In this document: one piece after another, positions 1 to 5,210 of the stretch | Layout: each line of letters begins with the position of its first letter | Numbering within the stretch: the stretch's first letter is position 1 | Source of the DNA: Spirochaetes bacterium GWF1_49_6 | Lineage (GTDB): Bacteria; Spirochaetota; Brevinematia; Brevinematales; GWF1-51-8 | DNA length: 9,347 nt | NCBI GenBank assembly: GCA_001829395.1 | Contig: MIBD01000108.1 | Location: forward strand, 1 to 9,347 | Reading direction: 5' to 3' | Translations under genes and position numbers: made by a program | The notes under the pieces: generated by a model | What the model was told of the DNA's origin: nothing | Database searches by the model: none | What the model saw: only the letters and a program-made list of their open reading frames with translations

Positions 1-630
<630 letters not shown>

Positions 631-704
631 CTTTTCTTCCCTCCCTTCGCTTTTTTTATCAGTATAAAGTGACAAGTTGAAAGTAACAAGTCACGGATCG
701 AAAG

Positions 705-1115
705 ATGCTGTTTAAAAGTTTTGAAGACATCAAAGCATGGTAGTTAGCGAAAGAAATCTCGGCGGAATTATATCTGCTGAAATGCAAAACTGATTATGGC
801 ATCGATGTCGGTTTTAAGGATCAAATCCAGAGGGCTTCTGTCGCTTTTTTGCCGTCCTTGGCACTGGCGACACTTGCGCGTCCCTGCGCTTCGGTTTCGA
901 TTATGAGCAATATCGCCGAAGGATTTGAATACGGGAACAAGAACGATTTCAGGCGTTACCTAAGGTTTGCCAAAGGCAGCGCAGGTGAAGTAAGGTCTTT
1001 GCTGTATATCGGAAAAGACATCGGCTATATCACCGAAATCGAATTTAATAACTTTTATGGAAAAATTGTGGAAGTCAGTAAGTTACTTTCAGGCTTGATT
1101 AAGTCCCTTATTTAG
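705..1115 (+). pseudogene. Four-helix-bundle protein (S23/23S intervening-sequence protein type), interrupted
   Basis: Read from the ATG at 705, the frame gives MLFKSFEDIKAW, then TAG at 741-743, then LAKEISAELYLLKCKTDYG, and on to a stop at 1113-1115. The motifs SNIAEGFEYGNKNDFRRYLR and GSAGEVRSLLY are typical of the small four-helix-bundle family (TIGR02436 type) encoded in 23S intervening sequences and elsewhere. Family members usually have Gln where the amber codon stands, so a CAG-to-TAG change is the simple reading. A further 18 codons (843-896) are inserted in frame between RASV and SIMSN. Without them the product would be about 118 residues, the usual family length. No good start codon lies between the stop and the insert, and no clear ribosome binding site precedes 705. 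I treat it as a decayed gene; amber read-through or sequencing error are alternatives. The molecular role of the family is not well established. Confidence 0.8.
834..896 (+). repeat. 54-nt in-frame insertion with flanking 9-nt imperfect direct repeats
   Basis: The repeat gcttctgtc (834-842) recurs as gcttcggtt (888-896), with 7 of 9 positions equal. The stretch 843-896 adds exactly 18 codons (AFLPSLALATLARPCASV) to the conserved four-helix-bundle frame. The inserted DNA is C/G-rich apart from a T run and has two short dyads, tgcc/ggca and gcgc/gcgc. The pattern suits a small inserted element that made a target duplication, or slippage between the repeats. Its mobility is inference. Confidence 0.6.
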
Positions 1116-1167
1116 GGCTTTCCTTGTCACTTGTTAGTTGTAACTTTTTACTTTCTACCGTCTTTTT

Positions 1168-1276
1168 TCCTCGCGACCATAGCGGCGGGGTCACACCCGG
1201 TCCCATTCCGAACCCGGAAGTTAAGCCCGCTGTCGCCGATGATACTGCTTTGGTGGGAAAGTAGGTGTCGCGAGGT
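1168..1276 (+). rRNA. rrf: 5S ribosomal RNA
   Basis: The stretch contains the conserved 5S core ccgaacccggaagttaagcc (1208-1227) and the helix IV/V signature tggtgggaaagtaggt. The ends cctcgcgac and gtcgcgagg pair as helix I and fix the boundaries to within a couple of bases. It is on the same strand as 23S, about 540 nt downstream. A 12-nt repeat, ccgtcttttttc, abuts it on both sides (1158-1169 and 1277-1288). Confidence 0.95.
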
Positions 1277-1313
1277 CCGTCTTTTTTCTACATAACCCCT
1301 TCGGAGTACCCGG
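1275..1313 (+). repeat. 39-bp direct repeat, copy 1 (5S 3' flank)
   Basis: The 39 bases from the last 5S bases through the left arm of the terminator are repeated exactly at 1681-1719. Here the repeat runs on into the right arm of the hairpin, so this copy is the intact one. Confidence 0.9.
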
Positions 1314-1324
1314 AGGGGTTTTTG
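1294..1324 (+). terminator. Rho-independent terminator of the rRNA operon
   Basis: The arm aaccccttc pairs with ggaggggtt (one G-U), followed by a T run at 1319-1323. It lies 18 nt after 5S and is the natural end of the operon transcript. Confidence 0.88.
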
Positions 1325-1424
1325 TTCGCTCAATACAAAAACGGGGGAGTGGAAGGAGTCCACGAATGAACACGAATGGGGGCAATATCGGTTTCATCCA
1401 TACCTGTCCGTCCGATCTGTGGAA

Positions 1425-1474
1425 ATCCGCGTTAAAATTAGGGTGAAATATTTCCAACCCATTTTCACACGGAT
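1425..1474 (+). repeat. Imperfect hairpin, about 18 bp
   Basis: Positions 1425-1438 pair with 1461-1474 (12 of 14), and the stem continues with gggt (1441-1444) against accc (1457-1460), with a two-base bulge. There is no T run, so it is not a terminator on this strand. Confidence 0.65.
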
Positions 1475-1533
1475 ATCACGGATGAATACAGATTCACGCG
1501 GGGATGATAATATACTCTATGAGGGAAAGCTGA

Positions 1534-1550
1534 GTTTCTCGAAGAGAAAC
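1534..1550 (+). repeat. Perfect 7-bp hairpin
   Basis: The arm gtttctc, loop gaa and arm gagaaac form a perfect short palindrome just before the 24-nt tandem repeat. Confidence 0.7.
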
Positions 1551-1553
1551 GAA

Positions 1554-1605
1554 GTCCCCGAAGTGAAACGGAGGGGAACTTGTCCCCGAAGTGAAACGGA
1601 GGGGA
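1554..1605 (+). repeat. 24-nt tandem repeat, two exact copies
   Basis: The unit starts gtccccgaagtgaaacg and ends gagggga. It occurs at 1554-1577 and 1582-1605, separated by actt. Each unit begins with tcccc and ends with gggga, so each can fold on itself. Confidence 0.85.
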
Positions 1606-1680
1606 TAGATGGCTCGAACAAAGCGAGAGATGCCGATCGCAGTCGGGGCGCGCGAGGCTTGCACTGAGCGTAGCCGAAGT

Positions 1681-1719
1681 GTCCGTCTTTTTTCTACATA
1701 ACCCCTTCGGAGTACCCGG
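1681..1719 (+). repeat. 39-bp direct repeat, copy 2 (relocated 5S flank)
   Basis: This is an exact copy of 1275-1313, 406 nt downstream. It keeps the left arm of the rRNA terminator but lacks the ggaggggtt arm and T run, so it cannot terminate as copy 1 does. It ends 23 nt before the next gene and now forms part of that gene's upstream region. Confidence 0.9.
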
Positions 1720-1742
1720 TTAAAATATATTTGGAGTGAATA

Positions 1743-2114
1743 ATGAGAATATCCGGTGTAGTGATTAAGGAAAGTTTAGCAGATTTATCGGTTCTGGAGA
1801 AAATTAAAACGGTTCGGACGGAAATGTGGGAACATCCGGAATCTATATTGTATCCTATTTGGAATGGTGTTTTCTTTGAAATGGATTTTCAGAAAAAAGA
1901 GATTGAAAATCTTGCTGAAGTTTTTTCTGTGGCTATGAAGCAGAATGAAAAGTGGTATATCGATTTCCATAGCGATGAAGGCTTGGTTTATGTTGTTTTT
2001 CCAGGGAAATATTTCTGTTATCAAAGGGGCGATTCTGATGGCAGGAAAGAGGCGGTGCAATATGGGATATCTATTAATATTACCGCAAATCAGCTCGATT
2101 GGTCGGAAGGATAG
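1743..2114 (+). CDS. Conserved hypothetical protein, 123 residues
   Basis: A likely soluble small protein of unknown function. The ATG at 1743 has ggag (1732-1735) at good spacing. There is no signal peptide or membrane segment. The order is an N-terminal strand (MRISGVVIKESL), a charged helix-like stretch, then WYIDFHSDEGLVYVVFPGKYF (about residues 71-91), then a C-terminal region with EAVQYGISI and NQLDW. I recognise the general pattern (N-terminal GVVIKESL, central WYxDF, C-terminal YGIS) from uncharacterised proteins of about 120 residues in diverse bacteria, but I cannot name the family or function. It is AT-richer than the genes on the opposite strand downstream. A terminator at 2159-2187 ends it, so it is probably monocistronic. 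Its promoter would have to lie in or near the relocated 39-bp repeat; I see no convincing -35/-10 pair. Confidence 0.85.
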   Translation: MRISGVVIKESLADLSVLEKIKTVRTEMWEHPESILYPIWNGVFFEMDFQKKEIENLAEVFSVAMKQNEKWYIDFHSDEGLVYVVFPGKYFCYQRGDSDGRKEAVQYGISINITANQLDWSEG

Positions 2115-2158
2115 CTGTATTAATGAACCTGACAAAATATCCGTTTTATTCCTTAACG

Positions 2159-2187
2159 CCCCTTGGTATCCCCACGGGGTTTTCTTT
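2159..2187 (+). terminator. Terminator after the hypothetical gene
   Basis: The arm ccccttgg (2159-2166) pairs with ccacgggg (2172-2179) at 7 of 8 positions, followed by ttttcttt. It separates the 123-residue gene from the kinase-like gene. Confidence 0.75.
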
Positions 2188-2255
2188 GCGGTGTACCTCA
2201 TGCTCATTCGGGGCAGGGAAGGTCTCCAAGAATGTTTTTAAAGATGGAGAGTGTA

Positions 2256-2834
2256 ATGATTTATCCTAAGATTATTCTGTTAAACGGCGCTTCCAGTTCC
2301 GGTAAAACTACTGTTGCAATGGAATTAAGAAAGAAATTGGAAGTTCCATACTTTTATTGTAGCTCTGATCTATTGGTCGATTCAGGAATGCTGCCGAATG
2401 CGGATAGAGTGAACAATGATACGGAATGGTCATGGAATATACTTCGGCCGAAATTCTTCGACGGGTTTCATAGATCTATCGCCGCTTTCGCTGCCTCAGG
2501 AGTATACTTACTGGTTGAACATATTGTAGAATATGCGTCGTGGTTTGATGAACTGGTAACGTTATTACACCCATATTCCGTACTGTATATCGGAGTAATC
2601 TGTCCTGTTGAAGAAATTGAACGGAGAGAACATGAACGTGGTGATCGACAGATTGGCGAAGGAAAATCCCATATTGAAGATGGAATTCATACCTGGAGTA
2701 GATATGATATCGAAGTTAATACTTATTTGAATACGAATGAGGAAAATCTTAACATTATTATTAAAGCTATGAAAGAAATGAATCCTGAAGAAAGCGTATT
2801 TCAAAAATACTATATACAGAATCAATCCAAATAA
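2256..2834 (+). CDS. Chloramphenicol phosphotransferase-like P-loop kinase, 192 residues
   Basis: Similar in layout to the CPT-like family (Streptomyces chloramphenicol 3-O-phosphotransferase), small P-loop proteins that move the ATP gamma-phosphate to a hydroxyl group. Seen: strand IILLN, Walker A GASSSGKTT at residues 11-19 (Lys17), an Asp in CSSDLL (Asp38) at the place of the family's catalytic base, the hydrophobic strand VYLLVEHIV (83-91), strand VLYIGVICP (109-117), and the arginine-rich lid ERREHERGDR (122-131). Length suits the family (about 180-190). The frame is open upstream, but the ATG at 2256 is chosen because ggag (2246-2249) precedes it by 6 nt and the upstream part crosses a terminator. 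The true substrate is unknown; many genomic CPT-like proteins are not shown to give resistance. It is AT-richer than the 3190-5780 genes, so recent transfer is possible. Confidence 0.85.
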   Translation: MIYPKIILLNGASSSGKTTVAMELRKKLEVPYFYCSSDLLVDSGMLPNADRVNNDTEWSWNILRPKFFDGFHRSIAAFAASGVYLLVEHIVEYASWFDELVTLLHPYSVLYIGVICPVEEIERREHERGDRQIGEGKSHIEDGIHTWSRYDIEVNTYLNTNEENLNIIIKAMKEMNPEESVFQKYYIQNQSK

Positions 2835-3189
2835 TAAAATACTACCTTCAAAGGAATATATTAGAATATGGGCACTTCTAAAAACTCTGATTATTCTAAC
2901 AAATCAAAGTATAATTGATTATAAAACGCCCAATGGTCACTTCCTTAACTGAGTATTTAGAAGTGACCATATTATATTAGTGTTAATGTATAAGGAACCT
3001 TTCCGAAAATCATGCAACACGTCTAAATGAAAATATGGGGCGTGTGCCAAACACCCAGTCTAGTATGCAAAACTTCTATAGATGTTTCAGCCCCCATTTA
3101 TGTGCAAATATTCCTCCATCAATTTTTTAAGGATAAATCACTCCATAAAAATGAGGATATTGCATTATAAGTAGGAATTCAATTCAAAT
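2835..3189. other. Gene-free AT-rich stretch between convergent genes
   Basis: No gene is supported here. The stretch lies between the ends of the kinase-like gene (+) and the exported-protein gene (-). It contains one strong hairpin element (2932-2974). Apart from that I see only weak dyads, such as atgggg near 3035 against cccccat near 3091, and no clear T-tract terminator for either gene. Confidence 0.6.
2932..2974 (+). repeat. Hairpin element A, related to the element at 5120-5198
   Basis: The arm atggtcactt (2933-2942) pairs perfectly with aagtgaccat (2961-2970) across an 18-nt loop. Both ends match element B at 5120-5198 (14 of 17 positions at each end), including bases outside the stem. 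It could serve as a bidirectional terminator between convergent genes, but it lacks a good T run. Confidence 0.75.
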
Positions 3190-3975
3190 TTATTTCTTGA
3201 ATCCCTGCTCGATGCTGACGCCCTGAATGACCGGGACGACCTCGACCGGATACCCCGCGTAGCTCGGGATATATTTCGATATGACGAGCGCGATAGTTTC
3301 GTTCAGCGGCCCCGCGAAGTAGCCTTCCACCTTCCCGCCGTATGCTTGGATACCCTTCGCGCCCCACACGTTCTTCAGCCCGTTCTTTAGCGATACCATA
3401 GTGACCGCGAGATCGATCGGTTGTCCCTTGGATGCATCGGTCTGGCTCCCGAGATTCATCCCGCAGTCGATCACGTCCTTATTATACGCGATCGGAAACT
3501 GTTTCATTACCTGCTTATCCTGGTTGATCTGGTACTTGGTGAGCTTCTCGATAAATATCTTTTTATTTTTATTCCATATCATCCTGAAAAGGGTTTCGAC
3601 CCCGATATATTTTTTTGTCCCGTCGCTCTGGGTCTGGTAGAGCTGGTAGTCCTTGGGAATCTCGAGATCGTATGATAATTGGAATTTCCAGAGTATCTGA
3701 TTGTCGATCATATCCTGTATGATGAACTGAAAATGGATGATGTTTCCGATAGCGTCGTCCCAGTCCCGCAGTACCGCGTAGGCGAACTTGCCGTCCCGCG
3801 ACCACCCGATGGGAAAGATTTTATGCGGATTGTACTGGTCGTTTGGGGTGAAATACGCCGAGTATGCGGGGATAACGAGCATTTTAGGGACATAGTATCC
3901 CGGCTTGAGAAATTTCGGGAATAGGGACGCCCCGCTGATCAATATGAATGATAGAATGATAAATACTTTCCGCAT
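3190..3975 (-). CDS. Exported protein of unknown function, 261 residues
   Basis: Probably a periplasmic or surface protein. The N-terminus MRKVFIILSFILISGASLFP is a signal peptide: two basic residues, a hydrophobic core of about 13 residues, and a likely cleavage near GAS-LFP. It has no lipobox Cys. The mature part is rich in aromatic residues and strand-like stretches. The segment FPIGWSRDGKFAYAVLRD (about 54-71) resembles a beta-propeller-like blade motif, but I cannot assign a family. Start: the preceding gene ends in aaatgatg, where two ATGs (3978 and 3975) overlap its TGA. The second lies 6 nt after AGGAG and is preferred. The overlap means translational coupling to the SRPBCC gene. The frame stays open further upstream inside that gene, but there is no signal there. 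No terminator follows. Confidence 0.8.
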   Translation of the reverse strand: MRKVFIILSFILISGASLFPKFLKPGYYVPKMLVIPAYSAYFTPNDQYNPHKIFPIGWSRDGKFAYAVLRDWDDAIGNIIHFQFIIQDMIDNQILWKFQLSYDLEIPKDYQLYQTQSDGTKKYIGVETLFRMIWNKNKKIFIEKLTKYQINQDKQVMKQFPIAYNKDVIDCGMNLGSQTDASKGQPIDLAVTMVSLKNGLKNVWGAKGIQAYGGKVEGYFAGPLNETIALVISKYIPSYAGYPVEVVPVIQGVSIEQGFKK

Positions 3976-4376
3976 CATTTGCTCCTGTTCGAAAAATAGT
4001 CGTGCATCGGGTCGAGGTAGTAATCGTCCCACCCTTCGAGATAATCTTCCATCTGTCCGGCGGGAATATTGTCGTGTATCAGGACGAATTCGGTTCCTTC
4101 GTCCGTTTCGGTCAACAGTATTTCTATCCTTGAAAAAGGGTCTTTCTCATCAAAATCCCCGGTACGCCAAAGCTGTACGATCCGGCTGAACGGTTCCAGC
4201 TCCATGGTCTCGCCCCAGATATAACCGTCCCATGCGGTAAACTTCCCGCCGACTTTCGCATCGATTTCCGCCGCGCCCCCGGTCATCGCGGAATGCAGCT
4301 TGCTGTCCATCCATGCCTCATACACTTCTTTCGCCGTTGCGCGGAATGTCGTCTTCAATTTCAGGGATTCGCTCAT
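3975..4376 (-). CDS. SRPBCC / AHSA1-type domain protein, 133 residues
   Basis: A single-domain member of the SRPBCC (START/Bet v1-like) superfamily, AHSA1 branch, which forms a helix-grip fold around a hydrophobic cavity. Seen: the N-terminal ATAKEVYEAWMD (13-24), the glycine-rich turn KVGGKFTAWDGYIWGE (41-56), LxxLEPFSRIVQLWR-like strand region (58-71), GTEFVLIHDNIP (94-105), and the closing helix GWDDYYLDPMHDYF (115-128). Length and order suit the family. Two adjacent ATGs (4379, 4376) follow a G-rich ribosome binding site; 4376 has the better spacing, and a GTG at 4394 is less likely. Such proteins bind small hydrophobic ligands or act as regulators or co-chaperone relatives, so no specific role can be given. 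It is coupled to the exported-protein gene downstream. Confidence 0.88.
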   Translation of the reverse strand: MSESLKLKTTFRATAKEVYEAWMDSKLHSAMTGGAAEIDAKVGGKFTAWDGYIWGETMELEPFSRIVQLWRTGDFDEKDPFSRIEILLTETDEGTEFVLIHDNIPAGQMEDYLEGWDDYYLDPMHDYFSNRSK

Positions 4377-4470
4377 CATCCCCCCTTTTTTCACACTATA
4401 AATATCGGAAGATTTACGAAAGGTTTTACATTGGGAAGGATTTAGTTATCGGTAAATGAGTTAGGATTGG

Positions 4471-4872
4471 TTATACCTTGAGGTTGAATCCCATGTCCAC
4501 TTCGGCCGCGATCTGCCCGCCGCGGATACCCCAGCATTCGAGACCCGGCTCGTAGATGACGATGGTTATGTCGTTCGATGGGATACCGAACCCGGCATGG
4601 ATTCTGTCGACAATGCTCCGGTACAGCGTTTTCTTGGTATCGGTAGTCCGTCCCGGGAACGCGGTGATCTCGATCAGCATGGCGTCGGGAGTCTTGTTCG
4701 ACGGGAGTTCGAAATCGTCGGGGGCATATATCTCGAGCCGTTGGGAACGGTCAAAATCGGGGATTTTGAATACCTCGACGAGCGCGTCATGCAGGATATC
4801 GAGGAGTTTCTTCTTGGCGTCGCGGTTCGCGGCGGGATTGGTATCACGCATGGAGATTTTTACTAACGGCAT
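4471..4872 (-). CDS. Tautomerase-family protein, 133 residues
   Basis: A member of the tautomerase superfamily (4-oxalocrotonate tautomerase/MIF fold), in which Pro at position 2 becomes the N-terminal catalytic base once Met is removed. Seen: MPLVKISMR with Pro2; helix with ALVEVFKIPDFDR (30-42); strand AMLIEITAFPGRT (64-76, with Arg75); the second half repeating the pattern in KKTLYRSIVDRI and FGIPSNDITIVIYEP; and the conserved C-terminal CWGIRGGQIAAEVDMGF (113-129). About 130 residues suits the long, fused-repeat members. The start at 4872 has AGGAG 6 nt upstream. The tRNA-Gly terminator ends about 15 nt before the start, so its promoter is either read-through from the tRNA or hidden. The natural substrate is unknown. 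A 94-nt gap separates it from the SRPBCC gene. Confidence 0.9.
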   Translation of the reverse strand: MPLVKISMRDTNPAANRDAKKKLLDILHDALVEVFKIPDFDRSQRLEIYAPDDFELPSNKTPDAMLIEITAFPGRTTDTKKTLYRSIVDRIHAGFGIPSNDITIVIYEPGLECWGIRGGQIAAEVDMGFNLKV

Positions 4873-4886
4873 AAACGGCTCCTGAT

Positions 4887-4932
4887 AAAAAAGCCCCCTT
4901 CGGCGGGTATAGCCCGGGTTTCCGAGGGAGGC
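4887..4932 (-). terminator. Terminator of tRNA-Gly, just upstream of the tautomerase gene
   Basis: On the minus strand GCCTCCCTCGG pairs with CCGAAGGGGGC (one mismatch, one G-U), followed by six T residues. A small extra stem (CGGG/CCCG) sits in the loop. The T run ends about 5 nt before the tautomerase ribosome binding site, so read-through would directly give that gene's mRNA. Confidence 0.85.
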
Positions 4933-4937
4933 GTCTG

Positions 4938-5009
4938 AGCGGGAAACGGGATTTGAACCCGCGACTCCCAGCTTGGGAAGCTAGTACTCTACCACTGAGT
5001 TATTCCCGC
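4938..5009 (-). tRNA. tRNA-Gly (anticodon CCC)
   Basis: Read on the minus strand: acceptor GCGGGAA pairs with TTCCCGC; D arm ACTC/GAGT; anticodon stem CTAGC/GCTGG (one T-G pair) with loop TTCCCAA, giving anticodon CCC for GGG codons; T arm GCGGG-TTCAAAT-CCCGT. The discriminator is T. The next bases are CAG, so the 3' CCA is not encoded and must be added after transcription. A near-consensus promoter lies just upstream and a terminator just downstream, so it is a single-gene unit. Confidence 0.96.
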
Positions 5010-5024
5010 ATAATCCACTGGAAT

Positions 5025-5053
5025 ATTATAGCATATTCCCGCCGATTTATCAA
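5025..5053 (-). promoter_or_regulatory. Sigma-70-type promoter of tRNA-Gly
   Basis: On the minus strand TTGATA (5053-5048), a 17-nt spacer, and TATAAT (5030-5025). Transcription would start near 5018, leaving a leader of about 8 nt before the mature tRNA. Confidence 0.88.
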
Positions 5054-5119
5054 AATATGGGCGATTCAAAAAACTATTAATATTTAACATTAATAATGAT
5101 ATATCTTTAAAATTCGCAT

Positions 5120-5198
5120 AACGGTCACTTCTTTATCTTCGCGCTAAGCGCGGAGGCTTACCACCGAGAATCGGTGGTCATTACAAGTGAACATATTT
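5120..5198. repeat. Hairpin element B: three-stem (cloverleaf-like) relative of element A
   Basis: The outer stem ggtcactt (5123-5130) pairs with aagtgaac (5185-5192) at 7 of 8 positions. Inside are two hairpins: cttcgcgc/gcgcggag with loop taa (5137-5155), and the perfect accaccga/tcggtggt with loop gaa (5160-5178). The first and last 17 bases each match element A (2932-2974) at 14 of 17 positions. It lies between the end of the LOG gene and the tRNA promoter. Confidence 0.8.
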
Positions 5199-5210
5199 CA
5201 TTCGGCGTGT

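Larger units (their letters stand above)
666..1154 (+). repeat. Inverted repeat enclosing the spacer ORF (putative IVS-type processing stem)
   Basis: The arm at 666-694 pairs with the arm at 1126-1154 without gaps: 23 of 29 positions are complementary, and the broken four-helix-bundle gene lies between them. In a pre-rRNA transcript this would form a long imperfect duplex. Known 23S intervening sequences have the same design (paired ends, S23-type ORF inside) and are excised by RNase III, but they usually sit within 23S rather than between 23S and 5S. That this stem is a processing site is inference. Confidence 0.7.
1325..1680. other. Gene-free mosaic of hairpins and short repeats between the 39-bp repeat copies
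   Basis: No convincing gene is seen; short ORFs here lack family character. The stretch holds fragments of the type cacgaatgaacacgaatg (1359-1376) and cacggat (1468-1474), a long hairpin at 1425-1474, a perfect hairpin at 1534-1550, a 24-nt tandem pair at 1554-1605, and a palindrome-like cactgagcgtagccgaagtg at 1661-1680. Short motifs of these kinds are familiar to me as intergenic repeats in many bacterial genomes. It looks like an accumulation site for repeat debris behind the rRNA terminator. Confidence 0.6.

Noticed and set aside
849..1115. An 88-residue protein starting at TTG 849 as the real four-helix-bundle gene
   Set aside because: The TTG lies inside the 54-nt insert, there is no ribosome binding site, and the first helix of the family would be missing. 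The family sequence clearly continues upstream to ATG 705 through the amber codon.
1554..1605. CRISPR array
   Set aside because: There are only two 24-nt units with a 4-nt gap, no spacers and no cas genes.
1785..2207. A 140-residue minus-strand frame opposite the 1743-2114 gene
   Set aside because: It has no ribosome binding site or family features; the plus-strand frame has both a good site and conserved-looking sequence.
2163..2255. N-terminal extension of the CPT-like protein starting at 2163
   Set aside because: The extension runs across a terminator hairpin and has no family similarity; the ATG at 2256 has a well-placed ggag.
3979..4032. 18-19 residue extension of the exported protein
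   Set aside because: It overlaps the SRPBCC gene, would bury the signal peptide, and lacks a ribosome binding site.
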